Shown: positions 16,292 through 24,933, counted from the stretch's first letter. The stretch is 64,000 bases of DNA from Hydrogenophaga sp. IBVHS2 (GCF_002127215.1 NZ_NFUT01000006.1:1-64000); one strand, 5' to 3'. Numbers and translations are program-made. The notes: generated by a model not told the origin, from the sequence alone.

Positions 16292-17802
16292 ACATCCAGC
16301 GATTCCTTGCCCCCACCTCGCGTGAAGCCATGTCCAAGGCCCGCCGGGCCCTGGGCGACAGCGCGGTGATCCTGTCCTCCCGCAACACCGCCGAGGGTTT
16401 TGAAGTGATGGCCGCGGCCGAAGAAAGCCTGGCCACCCTGACCGGCGCCGCCCGCGGCCTGCCGCAGCCGGCGGCCCAGCCGGTGGTGCAGCCCGCCCCG
16501 CAGGCCCGCAGCGCCGCCCCCGCCAGCCAGTCGGTCGAGAGCGACACCGAAGCCCTGGCCATGAGCACCCTGTCGTTCCAGGACTATGTGCGCGAACGCA
16601 TGCTGCGCAAGCGCCGCGAGGAAATGGGCGCCGCCGCCGCCCCGGTGCAGGACGCCGCCCGCCCCGCCGAGCGCGCCGCAGCGCAGCCGGTGGCCCGCCC
16701 GGTGGCCCAGCCCGCCGCCCCCGCCATCCCGGTGCAGCGCTTCAACGCCCCCAGCGGTCCCATCACCATGGCGCCCGCCCCGCAGCCGATCCGCACCCGC
16801 GAAGAAGCGGCCTGGGCCCATTCCGAGCCGGCCCGCTTCCCCAAGGACGAGAACAACCGCATGGCGGTCGAGATCTCGGCCCTGCGCGAAATGATCGAGG
16901 AGCGCTTCAACACCCTGGCCTGGATTGGATCCTCGCGCCAGAACCCGATCCAGTCGCAGCTGATGCACAAGCTCATCCGCGCTGGCTACTCGCCCTCCAT
17001 GGCCCGTGCCGTGCTGGAGCGCGTGCCCACCGAAGCCGGCCCGGCCGAAGCGGTGCGCTGGGTGATGGACGTGCTGACCCGCAACCTCAAGGTGGCAGCG
17101 CCGGGCGCCGGCCTGGTGGAAGAGGGCGGTGTGGTGGCCCTGATCGGCGCCACCGGCGTGGGCAAGACCACCACCGCCGCCAAGATGGCCGCCCAGTGCG
17201 TCAAGCAGTACGGCGCCGGCAGCGTGGGCCTGATCACCCTGGACACCTACCGCGTCTCCGGTTACGAGCAGCTGCGCACCTATGGCCGCATGCTTGGCGT
17301 GGTGGCCCACCTGGCCCACGACCGCGCGGCCCTGAAGGACCTGCTCAACCTGCTCTCGGGCAAGCGCCTGGTCATCATCGACACCGCCGGCCTGGGCCAG
17401 CGCGACCAGCGCATCCAGGACATGCTCGACGTGCTCGACCAGCCCGGCATCAAGAAGGTCATGGTGCTCAACGCCGGTGCCCACGGCGACACGCTGGACG
17501 AGGTCATGGCCTCGTTCAAGGTCGGCGGCCTGCACGGTGTGGTGATGTCCAAGGTGGACGAAGCCGCCAAGCTCGGCCCGGTGCTCGATGCCCTGATCCG
17601 CCACCAGGCGGTGCTGCGCGGCGTGGCCAACGGCCAGCGCGTGCCCGAAGACTGGCAGAACCCCGACGCCGCCGCCCTGGTCCGCCTGTCCATGGGCGCG
17701 CAGACCAAGGCCGCCCACGACCCGGTGCCCGACGACCTGGGTTACTACTTTGCCCAGGCCAACAACGCGGCCGGCATCCAGCTCGGAGGCGTCCGTGTTT
17801 GA
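16288..17802 (+). CDS. flhF: Flagellar placement GTPase FlhF
   Basis: SRP-type GTPase that sets the position and number of flagella. The 504-residue protein has the FlhF N-terminus (MNIQRFLAPTSREAMSKAR), an Ala/Pro-rich basic linker (about 60-180) and the NG domain: P-loop GATGVGKTTTAAKMA (about 288), DTYRVSGYEQLRTYG, DTAGLGQRD. It overlaps flhA by 4 nt and the next gene by 8 nt, so flhA-flhF-flhG-like-fliA is one operon. The presence of flhF suggests polar flagella. Confidence 0.95.
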   Translation: MNIQRFLAPTSREAMSKARRALGDSAVILSSRNTAEGFEVMAAAEESLATLTGAARGLPQPAAQPVVQPAPQARSAAPASQSVESDTEALAMSTLSFQDYVRERMLRKRREEMGAAAAPVQDAARPAERAAAQPVARPVAQPAAPAIPVQRFNAPSGPITMAPAPQPIRTREEAAWAHSEPARFPKDENNRMAVEISALREMIEERFNTLAWIGSSRQNPIQSQLMHKLIRAGYSPSMARAVLERVPTEAGPAEAVRWVMDVLTRNLKVAAPGAGLVEEGGVVALIGATGVGKTTTAAKMAAQCVKQYGAGSVGLITLDTYRVSGYEQLRTYGRMLGVVAHLAHDRAALKDLLNLLSGKRLVIIDTAGLGQRDQRIQDMLDVLDQPGIKKVMVLNAGAHGDTLDEVMASFKVGGLHGVVMSKVDEAAKLGPVLDALIRHQAVLRGVANGQRVPEDWQNPDAAALVRLSMGAQTKAAHDPVPDDLGYYFAQANNAAGIQLGGVRV

Positions 17803-18577
17803 GCCCGGCACCCACCAGGCGGCCGGCCTGCAGGGCGCAGCCCTGTCGGGCAGTGCCCTGCTGATGCCGCTGGCCAGCAGCGCCCGCCCGGCCCAGTCGT
17901 ACGACTGGCTGTGCGAAGTCGCTGCCCGCCTGAGCGCTGCCGGCCATGCCGTGGCCGTGCTGGACGCCACCGCCGCCGAACAACCCGCCCTGCACCGCAC
18001 CGGTGGCAGCCGCGATCTGCCCCTGGGCCTGCTGCGGGCCCTCATCGATCCCTCGGTGGTGCAGCTCGAGCGCCCGCTGGACGACGCCGAATGGCTGGTG
18101 CTGCCGGCTGCCCTGGGCCTGGAACGGCTGCTCGACACCGCCCGTGCCGGCGGTCCGCGCGCCGCGCTCTCCCGGCTGCTGGCCCCGTTTGCCGCCGACG
18201 TGGTGGTGCTGCTGTTCGCGCCTGCGGCCGCCCTGGGCGAGCTGCTGTGCGACACCGGCGCCCACGCCATGGTGCCGGTGGTCGGCCCGGCCCAGGCCGG
18301 CCTGGACACCTACGCCGCCGCCAAGCTGCTGCACTTTGCCGGCCTGCAGCCGGTGCTGTGCCCGCTGCAGCAGGACCCAGCCGGCGAGCGCACCACCCTC
18401 ACCGTGACCGACTGCGCCCGCCGCCACCTGAATGTGGAGTGGTCGGTCTGGAGCGCCGAATCCTGGGTGGCCCGCATTCCGGTGGTGGCCCAGGTGGCAC
18501 CGAGCCCTGCCCACCCGAACGCCCCTGCCGCAGAGCCCGCCCATGCGCGCGGACCCGGCCGTTTTCTCTGGAGCTGA
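17795..18577 (+). CDS. MinD/FlhG-like protein lacking the Walker A motif
   Basis: Position between flhF and fliA is that of flhG (fleN/ylxH), the ATPase that limits flagellar number. I chose the GTG at 17795 because GGAGG lies 5 nt upstream; it overlaps the flhF stop by 8 nt and gives 260 residues. The fold-like pattern of a MinD family member is visible (AAGHAVAVLDATA, ADVVVLLFAPAAAL, LLHFAGLQPVL). But the N-terminal KGGVGKS-type P-loop is absent; the corresponding stretch reads SALLMPLASSARPAQSYDW. It would therefore not be expected to hydrolyse ATP in the normal way. It may be a degenerate FlhG. Confidence 0.7.
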   Translation: MFEPGTHQAAGLQGAALSGSALLMPLASSARPAQSYDWLCEVAARLSAAGHAVAVLDATAAEQPALHRTGGSRDLPLGLLRALIDPSVVQLERPLDDAEWLVLPAALGLERLLDTARAGGPRAALSRLLAPFAADVVVLLFAPAAALGELLCDTGAHAMVPVVGPAQAGLDTYAAAKLLHFAGLQPVLCPLQQDPAGERTTLTVTDCARRHLNVEWSVWSAESWVARIPVVAQVAPSPAHPNAPAAEPAHARGPGRFLWS

Positions 18578-18579
18578 CG

Positions 18580-19296
18580 ATGTACACCGCCAAAGGCACG
18601 CTCAACCGCGACGCCCAGCTGCGCCAATACGCCCCGCTGGTGCGCCGCCTGGCCCACCACATGATCGCCAAGCTGCCGCCCAGTGTGGAGCTCGACGATC
18701 TGATCCAGGTCGGCATGATCGGCCTGACCGAAGCCATTGCCCGCTTCGAGCCCTCGCAGGGCGTGCAGTTCGAGACCTTCGCCAGCCAGCGCATCCGCGG
18801 CGCCATGCTCGACGAGCTGCGCGACGGCGACTGGATGTCGCGCGGTTCGCGCAAGAGCCAGAAGGACATCGAACAGGCGGTCAACCGGCTGCAGCAGAAG
18901 CTGCACCGCTCCCCCATGGAGAGCGAGATCGCCCAGGAAATGGGCATGAGCCTGGCCGACTACCAGAGCCTGCTGGCCAAGGTGCGCGGCACCCAGCTGG
19001 TGTACCTGGAAGACATCAGCGGCGGCTCGGACGACGACGACAGTTTCCTGGACCGCCACATGGGCGAGACCGAGGTCGACCCCTCGGCCGTGCTGCAGGA
19101 CCAGCGCATGCGCATGGCCCTGGTGGCCGCCATCAAGGGCCTGCCCGAGCGCGAGCAGCAGATCATGTCGATGTACTACGAGCATGACATGAACCTCAAG
19201 GAAATCGCCGCCGTGCTGGGCGTGACCGAATCGCGCATCTGCCAGCTGCACAGCCAGTCCATTGCCCGGCTGCGGGCCAAGCTGCGCGAGCATTGA
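18580..19296 (+). CDS. fliA: Flagellar sigma factor FliA (sigma-28)
   Basis: Directs RNA polymerase to late flagellar promoters; held inactive by FlgM until the hook is complete. The 238-residue protein has region 2 (LDDLIQVGMIGLTEAIARFEP), region 3 and region 4 (LKEIAAVLGVTESRICQLHSQ). The ATG at 18580 is 2 nt after the upstream stop with GGAG before it; longer frames upstream are spurious. Five promoters in this window fit its consensus. A GAAGCCC/GGGCTTC dyad follows the stop without a T run. Confidence 0.97.
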   Translation: MYTAKGTLNRDAQLRQYAPLVRRLAHHMIAKLPPSVELDDLIQVGMIGLTEAIARFEPSQGVQFETFASQRIRGAMLDELRDGDWMSRGSRKSQKDIEQAVNRLQQKLHRSPMESEIAQEMGMSLADYQSLLAKVRGTQLVYLEDISGGSDDDDSFLDRHMGETEVDPSAVLQDQRMRMALVAAIKGLPEREQQIMSMYYEHDMNLKEIAAVLGVTESRICQLHSQSIARLRAKLREH

Positions 19297-19329
19297 CCGA
19301 AGCCCCGCAGCGCGGCGCCTTGCCGGGCT

Positions 19330-19908
19330 TCAGCCAGCCTTCGGGTTCGGGAATAGCACCTCGCCCTGCGCCAGGGCATTTTTCATGCGGACGATCGATT
19401 CGCGGATGTGTGCCTTGCGGCGGGCCGAAAGGCCCTTGTCGGGCAACGACATCAACGCCTCAAGACCCGTGAGTTGCTCCTGGACGGCATTCAGGAAGCG
19501 CCGTGCGGTCCGCACGTCGTCTGCCGTGGCGGCACCCTTGGCGGGAACGGGAAACTCGGCGGCGTCGCTGCGCAGGGCGCTGATCCGGCTTTCGATCGCT
19601 TCCTTCAGACAAGGCCCGCCGAACCCGTTGTGGTCGAGCAGCTGGCTTCGCTCGTGGCGGTTGTGGCGCTGCTTTGGCAGCGACATGTCCAGAAGGGTCT
19701 TGACCCCTTCAAAGCGGAGATCCGTGTCCAGAAACTCCGCGTCCATCACACCCATCCGTTCCACTGGCCGGTGCCGCCACAGCTGCCTGGCGAAGGTCTG
19801 CCGGGCATCGGCGACCAGGTCCGTCCGGGGCCGGGCATCAAGAGGTGTCTGCGCGTCGCGCCGCAACGATCGGGCCATGCGGCGGATGCTGTTTCCAATG
19901 GGGTTCAT
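19330..19908 (-). CDS. Unknown protein downstream of flgM-flgN
   Basis: I do not recognise this 192-residue basic protein. I place the start at 19908 (MNPIGNSIRRMARSLRR), where GGGAG lies 7-8 nt upstream; an earlier ATG at 19977 would add 23 residues but has no good ribosome binding site. It has no signal peptide or membrane helix. The second half looks helical (TARRFLNAVQEQLTGLEALMSL). It lies 121 nt after flgN on the same strand with no visible terminator or separate promoter between, so it may be read from the flgM sigma-28 promoter. It is convergent with fliA. Confidence 0.65.
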   Translation of the reverse strand: MNPIGNSIRRMARSLRRDAQTPLDARPRTDLVADARQTFARQLWRHRPVERMGVMDAEFLDTDLRFEGVKTLLDMSLPKQRHNRHERSQLLDHNGFGGPCLKEAIESRISALRSDAAEFPVPAKGAATADDVRTARRFLNAVQEQLTGLEALMSLPDKGLSARRKAHIRESIVRMKNALAQGEVLFPNPKAG

Positions 19909-20029
19909 GGGGGCTCCCGGGGTGGATGTCCCGAAGGACGATCCCGATGGGTAACCCTTCCCAGCCGGATGTTGCATGGGTCCGTCAGACCCTGGGACAG
20001 CCGATCTCCGATCGCTGTCCGCGCGCCTG

Positions 20030-20398
20030 TCAGGCGCTGAGGTAGCCCCGGCGGGGGCTCACGCTGCCCTGGCCGGTGCGGCCGTAGACCGGCGTGGACA
20101 CGGCCTCGGGGATCAGGCTGCCCAGGGCGCGCTGGCTCTGGGCCTGGGCGCGCAGCACGGCCTGGCGCAGCATGGCAAAGCGCTGGGCGGCGGCGGGCAG
20201 GTCACGGACCAGCGTGCTGCCTGCGGCCTGGAATTCGGCGGTGCGGGGGGCGTGGTTCAGGATGGCCTGCACCTGGGCGCTGGCGGTTTCCACGGCCGGC
20301 GCATCGCCGACCATGAGGGATTTTTCGAGCGCGTCCAGTGCGCCCTGCAGTTGCAGGATCCAGGGGTGGGACAGGGCAGCTGCGGGCATGGGCATCAC
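20030..20398 (-). CDS. flgN: Flagellar export chaperone FlgN-like
   Basis: FlgN carries the hook-junction proteins FlgK and FlgL to the export gate. The 122-residue, mostly helical protein lies 8 nt after flgM, the usual place for flgN. The segment LQGALDALEKSLMVGD resembles the family N-terminus and the later helix RFAMLRQAVLRAQAQSQRAL fits the coiled coil. The assignment rests on position, size and weak similarity. Confidence 0.75.
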   Translation of the reverse strand: MMPMPAAALSHPWILQLQGALDALEKSLMVGDAPAVETASAQVQAILNHAPRTAEFQAAGSTLVRDLPAAAQRFAMLRQAVLRAQAQSQRALGSLIPEAVSTPVYGRTGQGSVSPRRGYLSA

Positions 20399-20406
20399 TC
20401 CTTGGA

Positions 20407-20742
20407 TCAGGCGCTGCGGGCGCCGTTGAGCATTTCGGCGGCGTTGGCCAGCATCTTGTCGGCAATGGCTTCGGCGTTCACCTGGAACGAGCCATTGGCA
20501 ATGGCCTGCTTCATGGCCTCGACCTTCTCGGCGTTGAACACGTCGCTGCTGCCCGAACCGGTGGCCGAGAGCGACTGGGTGGCGCTGGACAGCGTCACCT
20601 GCACACCGGCCTGCGGCTTGGCGGCCGCAGCCGACGACGCCGCGCCGGCCGCAGCGGCTTCGCCCGCCGTGGTGGGCGTTGCCTTGTTGGGGCCGCCAGC
20701 CACCGAGCCGATGTAGGAATCCGGGGTTGATTCGATCTTCAT
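20407..20742 (-). CDS. flgM: Anti-sigma-28 factor FlgM
   Basis: Binds FliA and is exported when the hook is finished, releasing late gene expression. The 111-residue protein starts at 20742 (MKIESTPDSYIG). It has an Ala-rich disordered N-terminal half and the conserved C-terminal FliA-binding helices (NAEKVEAMKQAIANGSFQVN, then ADKMLANAAEML). GGAGCG precedes the ATG. A sigma-28 promoter lies about 40 nt upstream, giving the usual feedback loop. Confidence 0.93.
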   Translation of the reverse strand: MKIESTPDSYIGSVAGGPNKATPTTAGEAAAAGAASSAAAAKPQAGVQVTLSSATQSLSATGSGSSDVFNAEKVEAMKQAIANGSFQVNAEAIADKMLANAAEMLNGARSA

Positions 20743-20783
20743 GTCACGCTCCACACCCCCTGTTCGGGGGCTCTGTGCAGGAA

Positions 20784-20810
20784 CTATCGTCTGTCCGGGC
20801 GGGAACTTGA
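20784..20810 (-). promoter_or_regulatory. Sigma-28 (FliA) promoter of flgM-flgN
   Basis: On the minus strand TCAAGTTC (20810-20803) and GACGATAG (20791-20784) are 11 nt apart. Downstream in the leader a CCCCC-GAACA-GGGGG hairpin (20770-20756) sits just before the flgM ribosome binding site. Confidence 0.8.
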
Positions 20811-20970
20811 GGCCTTTTGCCGAGGTTTTTTTGAAGGGGACGCCGACGGGTCGCCCCGAACGACGGAAGCGACCCTTGGAGTGACTGTAGATGCCCCGGC
20901 GCGGGGGCAATCCGGCGAACAACCGGGGCAAAACCGGCCAGTTGCGGGTTTTGCCGCCGCCGGGCGGCGG

Positions 20971-21714
20971 TTACAGGTCGATGCTGACCGTCTGGTCCGG
21001 CCGCACCGTGCCGGTGACCACCCGGCCGTTGGGCAGGCGCACCCGGGCAGGTTCGCCCACCCGGGCAGCGGCCACCGCCTGGCCCACCACCGAAATGGAG
21101 AAGCCGGCGCCGCCGCTGCTGACCTTGACCTGGGCCCCGGCCTCGAAGGCCTGCGGAGCCCGCACCATGTTCTCGCGCAGCGGCTGACCGGCCTGCAGCG
21201 GATAGGCCGCCTGGTGGCCGATCCAGCGCTGGGGGGTGGCCAGAACCGGCGAGGGGTGGGCGGCCCAGTCCACCTCGGTCTGTTCGGCATGGTCCGCGTT
21301 CAGGGTTTCGCCGGCCGGCACGTTGGACTTCATCACCCAGGCCGGTCCCCAGGCCTTGACCGTGACCGGCACGAATACGTTCCAGCGGCTGATGCCGTCC
21401 ACACAGCGAAGGCCGACCTTGCTGCGGCCCCACAGCCGGGTGCCGGGGGGCAGGTAGGGTTCGATGGCGCCGCAGGGGGCCAGGCGCAGGCGGCTGTCGA
21501 GCTGGCCCATGACGACTTCCGGGCGCAGCTTCACGCCGGCTTCGCCGCCGATGGACTGGCCGAGCGCCGGTTGCAGGAAGTCCCTGGCCATCTGCTCCAG
21601 GCCGTTGTTGGGGCCGGGCGATGGGGCGTTCGGCGGGCTCTGGGCCCAGGACAGGGGCGCCAGCACCAGGGCGGCGGTGGACAGGCAGCGGGCGAAGGAC
21701 GGACCGGATTTCAT
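20971..21714 (-). CDS. flgA: Periplasmic P-ring assembly chaperone FlgA
   Basis: Helps FlgI form the P ring. The 247-residue product starts at 21714 with a clear signal peptide (MKSGPSFARCLSTAALVLAP, cleavage after SWA). It has the family C-terminal SAF-like domain (LRENMVRAPQAFEAGAQVKV, GFSISVVGQAVAAARVGE, VRLPNGRVVTGTV). A longer open frame upstream is unlikely because it would precede the signal peptide. It is divergent from flgB and upstream of flgM. Confidence 0.93.
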   Translation of the reverse strand: MKSGPSFARCLSTAALVLAPLSWAQSPPNAPSPGPNNGLEQMARDFLQPALGQSIGGEAGVKLRPEVVMGQLDSRLRLAPCGAIEPYLPPGTRLWGRSKVGLRCVDGISRWNVFVPVTVKAWGPAWVMKSNVPAGETLNADHAEQTEVDWAAHPSPVLATPQRWIGHQAAYPLQAGQPLRENMVRAPQAFEAGAQVKVSSGGAGFSISVVGQAVAAARVGEPARVRLPNGRVVTGTVRPDQTVSIDL

Positions 21715-22148
21715 GCCTGCACTGTAGGTCCGGACCGTGCGGGCCAAAGGCTGGAAAAGCGCCCACATCACCGGCCGGTTCTGCGCCGGGACGGCGGTGT
21801 ATTCCGTGTGTGCTGGATGGGTGATGTTCTGGTCTGGATTCAATCTTTGGGTCGGTGACAAAGCCAGGAGTCCCCTGCGCCTCACCATTCCAGCCCCTCC
21901 AGCGCGTCGGCGCAGCCTGTCGGTTGCTCCTGGTTCCAACGAAACCGCCAGGTCGCCACGGTCGCGCCTGCTGCCAACCGTACAGAAGCGGGCTGCACAC
22001 GTCAGGCTGTGAACTGAACGGCAGAAACAGAGGGGCAACACCCCCTTTGTTCGGGGGATTGGCCACCCTCAAGAATTCCCACAATCACCTCGAACCCCCG
22101 CCCGTGCGCCTGCCGGGTGGGCCCGATACCCACCGTTTCGAGGTGACC
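21715..22148. other. Divergent intergenic region between flgA and flgB
   Basis: No gene is visible in these 434 nt. On the plus strand it holds a CCCCC-TTTGTTC-GGGGG hairpin (22041-22057) and the CTCAAG-N6-CACAAT element (22068-22085). Together these leave a leader of about 57 nt before flgB. I saw no convincing promoter for flgA on the minus strand. Confidence 0.6.
22068..22085 (+). promoter_or_regulatory. Possible class II promoter element of the flgB operon
   Basis: CTCAAG (22068-22073) and CACAAT (22080-22085) lie 6 nt apart, matching the element before flhA. The flanking bases ACCCTCAAG and CACAATC are shared too. If CACAAT is a -10 box, transcription starts near 22092. The lack of a -35 box fits activation by FlhDC. 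Confidence 0.4.
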
Positions 22149-22550
22149 ATGCTGGAACAGATGACCGCCCGCCTGGACTTCCATGCGAATTCGCTGGTCC
22201 TGCGCGCACAACGCCAGCAAGTGCTGGCCAGCAACATCGCCAACGCCGACACGCCCGGCTACAAGGCGCGCGATTTCGACTTCGCCCAGGCGCTGCGCAA
22301 CGTCTCGGGCGCACCCGCACGCGGCGACGTGGCCCTGACCGACGCCCGCCACATCCGCAGCGGCACCGCCGATCCGCGCGATCCCAAGCTGGGCTATTCG
22401 GTGCAGAGCCAGCCCAGCCAGGACGGCAACACGGTGGACCTGGACCGCGAGCGCGCAGCGTTCGTGGACAACAGCATCCGCTACGAGTCCACGCTGCGCT
22501 TCATCAACGGGCATGTGAAGACCATGCTCAGCGCCATCACCGGCCAGTAA
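22149..22550 (+). CDS. flgB: Flagellar basal-body rod protein FlgB
   Basis: Proximal rod subunit exported by the flagellar apparatus. The 133-residue protein starts at 22149 with GAGGTGACC before the ATG. It carries the rod motif QQVLASNIANADTPGYKARD near the N-terminus and the C-terminal helix (SIRYESTLRFINGHVKTML). It is the first gene of flgBCDEFGHIJKL. Confidence 0.96.
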   Translation: MLEQMTARLDFHANSLVLRAQRQQVLASNIANADTPGYKARDFDFAQALRNVSGAPARGDVALTDARHIRSGTADPRDPKLGYSVQSQPSQDGNTVDLDRERAAFVDNSIRYESTLRFINGHVKTMLSAITGQ

Positions 22551-22561
22551 GGAGGCACACC

Positions 22562-22966
22562 ATGTCCATGTTCGGCATCTTCAATGTCTCGGGCAGCGCG
22601 ATCAGTTCGCAGGCCCAGCGGCTCAACGTGGTGGCCAGCAACCTGGCCAACGCGGACGCGGTGGCCGGCCCCGATGGCAAGGCCTACAAGGCGCGCCAGG
22701 TGGTGTTCCAGTCGCTCGACATGGGGGGCAAGGCCAACGCCGGCGTGAAGGTGCGCGACATCACCGAGAACGAGGCCCCGGGCCGCCGTGAACACAACCC
22801 CACGCATCCCAGTGCGGATGCCGAGGGCTACGTGACCCACTCCAACGTGAATCCGGTGGAAGAGATGGTCAACATGATTTCGGCCTCGCGTTCGTACCAG
22901 AACAACGTCGAGGTGATGAACACCGCCAAGTCCCTGCTGCTCAAGACGCTGCAGATGGGCAGTTGA
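22562..22966 (+). CDS. flgC: Flagellar basal-body rod protein FlgC
   Basis: Proximal rod subunit, 134 residues. It has the rod N-terminal motif LNVVASNLANADAV and the C-terminal signature SNVNPVEEMVNMISASRSYQ. AAGGAGG lies upstream of the ATG. It ends 11 nt before flgD. Confidence 0.96.
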   Translation: MSMFGIFNVSGSAISSQAQRLNVVASNLANADAVAGPDGKAYKARQVVFQSLDMGGKANAGVKVRDITENEAPGRREHNPTHPSADAEGYVTHSNVNPVEEMVNMISASRSYQNNVEVMNTAKSLLLKTLQMGS

Positions 22967-22977
22967 GGAGAAACACC

Positions 22978-23643
22978 ATGATGCTGGCCCAACCCCTGGA
23001 CCTCACCAACCTCGGATCTGCCGTGGGCAGTTCCACCGCCAAGGCGGCCACGGCACAGACCGATGCCGCGGCCACCCAGGACCGGTTCCTCAAGCTGCTG
23101 GTCGCGCAGCTCAACAACCAGGATCCGATGAACCCGATGGACAACGCGCAAATGACGACGCAGATGACGCAGATCAACACGGTCAGCGGCATCCAGCAGC
23201 TCAACGAGACGCTCAAGGGCATGGCCAGCCAGTTCGGGCTGATGCAGTCGCTGCAGGGCACCTCGCTCATCGGCCGCGAGGCGCTGGTGACCGGCACCCA
23301 GTTCGGCTTCGACGGCAATGTGGGCAAGGCGGCCTTCCGCATCGATGCCCCGGCGTCCTCGGTGCAGGTGGATGTGCTGGACAAGGCGGGCGGCGTGATC
23401 GACACGCTGGACTTCGGTGCGCTCACCGCCGGCCAGCACTCCTTCAACTGGAACGGCACCGGCACCGACCCGACCCGTGTGGCCGGCTTCAAGGTGCGCG
23501 CCGCCAATGGCGGCCAGCCGGTCAATGCCACCAGCTACAGCCGTCTGACCGTCACGGCCACCGGCATGACCAACGGCGCCATGAGCCTGCAGCTGCAGGA
23601 CGGCCGCAGCCTGGCGTACGACCAGGTCAGCAGCTTCATGTGA
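22978..23643 (+). CDS. flgD: Hook capping protein FlgD
   Basis: Scaffold that caps the growing hook and is discarded afterwards. I use the ATG at 22978 (MMLAQPLDLTN), with GAGGAG 9 nt upstream, giving 221 residues; a TTG further upstream overlaps the flgC stop. The conserved N-terminal part QDRFLKLLVAQLNNQDPMNP and the beta-rich FlgD Ig/tudor-like region are present. Confidence 0.95.
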   Translation: MMLAQPLDLTNLGSAVGSSTAKAATAQTDAAATQDRFLKLLVAQLNNQDPMNPMDNAQMTTQMTQINTVSGIQQLNETLKGMASQFGLMQSLQGTSLIGREALVTGTQFGFDGNVGKAAFRIDAPASSVQVDVLDKAGGVIDTLDFGALTAGQHSFNWNGTGTDPTRVAGFKVRAANGGQPVNATSYSRLTVTATGMTNGAMSLQLQDGRSLAYDQVSSFM

Positions 23644-23683
23644 CGCCCCGCCACCCCCCGCTTCATCTTCAAAGGACACTCCC

Positions 23684-24898
23684 ATGGCATTCCAGCAAGG
23701 ACTCTCCGGCCTGAACAGTGCGAGCAAGAACCTCGACGTCATCGGCCACAACATCGCCAACGGCAACACGGTGGGCATGAAGGCCTCGCGCGCCGAGTTC
23801 GGCGAGCTCTATGCCAGCTCGGTCAATGCGGCCGGTGGCGTGAACTCCGGCATCGGCGTGGCGCTGACCGCCGTGACCCAGCAGTTCACCCAGGGCAACA
23901 TCACGGTGACCGGCAGCGACCTGGACGTGGCCATCAACGGCTCGGGCTTCTTCGAGCTGACCATGCCCAACGGCAGCACCGCCTACAGCCGGGCCGGCCA
24001 GTTCAAGCTGGACCGCGATGGCGGCATCGTCACCAACATGGGCGCCCAACTCATGGGCTATCCCACCGACGAGGCCGGCAACCGGCTGAGCTTCGAGACC
24101 GGCCCGCTGACCCTGCCCACCGGCGGCCCGATCCCGGCCCGCCAGACCGCCGGCATCACGGCCGAGTTCAACCTGGACGCGCGTGCCGCGGTCTACAACG
24201 CCGCCACCAACACGCCGCCGCTGTCCACCTACGGCACCTCGCTGATCGGCTACGACGCGCAGGGCATCGAGGTGCCGGTGTCCATGGCCTTCACCAAGAC
24301 CGGCAACAACGCCTGGCGCATCTACACCAGCGGCGACGGCACCCCGCCCGATGCCGCCACCAGCCCCTTCATCGACGTCACCTTCAACGCCGACGGCACC
24401 TTCAACACCGTCACGCCCGATCCGGCCACGGTGGCCATGACCTCGCCCAACGGCACCTTCAATGCCACGCTGAACCTGGAGGAGATCACCCAGTTCGGCA
24501 CCAGCTTCGCGGTGACCAACCTCACCCAGGACGGCTACCAGCCGGGCCAGTTCATCGGCCTGAAGATCGGCGAGAACGGCGTGGTCACCGGCCAGTACTC
24601 CAACGGCCAGACCCGCGCTGCCGGCCAGGTGGCGCTGGTGAACTTCCGCAATGCCCAGGGCCTGCAGCCCACCGGCGGCGGCAACTGGCAGGCCACCTTC
24701 GCGTCCGGCGAGGCGCTGCACGGCGAGCCGGGCACCGGCAACTTCGGCGCCCTGCGTTCGGGTGCGCTGGAGGACTCGAACGTCGACATCACCGCCGAGC
24801 TGGTCAACATGATGACCGCCCAGCGCGCCTACCAGGCCAACGCCCAGACCATCAAGACGCAGGACCAGGTGCTGACCACCCTGCTCAACATGCGTTGA
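23684..24898 (+). CDS. flgE: Flagellar hook protein FlgE
   Basis: Structural protein of the hook, 404 residues. It has the N-terminal motif ASKNLDVIGHNIANGNTVG, the GSGFFEL segment shared by hook and distal rod proteins, and the C-terminal signature ELVNMMTAQRAYQANAQTIK. AAAGGAC lies upstream. Confidence 0.97.
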   Translation: MAFQQGLSGLNSASKNLDVIGHNIANGNTVGMKASRAEFGELYASSVNAAGGVNSGIGVALTAVTQQFTQGNITVTGSDLDVAINGSGFFELTMPNGSTAYSRAGQFKLDRDGGIVTNMGAQLMGYPTDEAGNRLSFETGPLTLPTGGPIPARQTAGITAEFNLDARAAVYNAATNTPPLSTYGTSLIGYDAQGIEVPVSMAFTKTGNNAWRIYTSGDGTPPDAATSPFIDVTFNADGTFNTVTPDPATVAMTSPNGTFNATLNLEEITQFGTSFAVTNLTQDGYQPGQFIGLKIGENGVVTGQYSNGQTRAAGQVALVNFRNAQGLQPTGGGNWQATFASGEALHGEPGTGNFGALRSGALEDSNVDITAELVNMMTAQRAYQANAQTIKTQDQVLTTLLNMR

Positions 24899-24933
24899 AC
24901 CCCGGCCTGAGCCACTGACCCGCAGGAGTCCCC

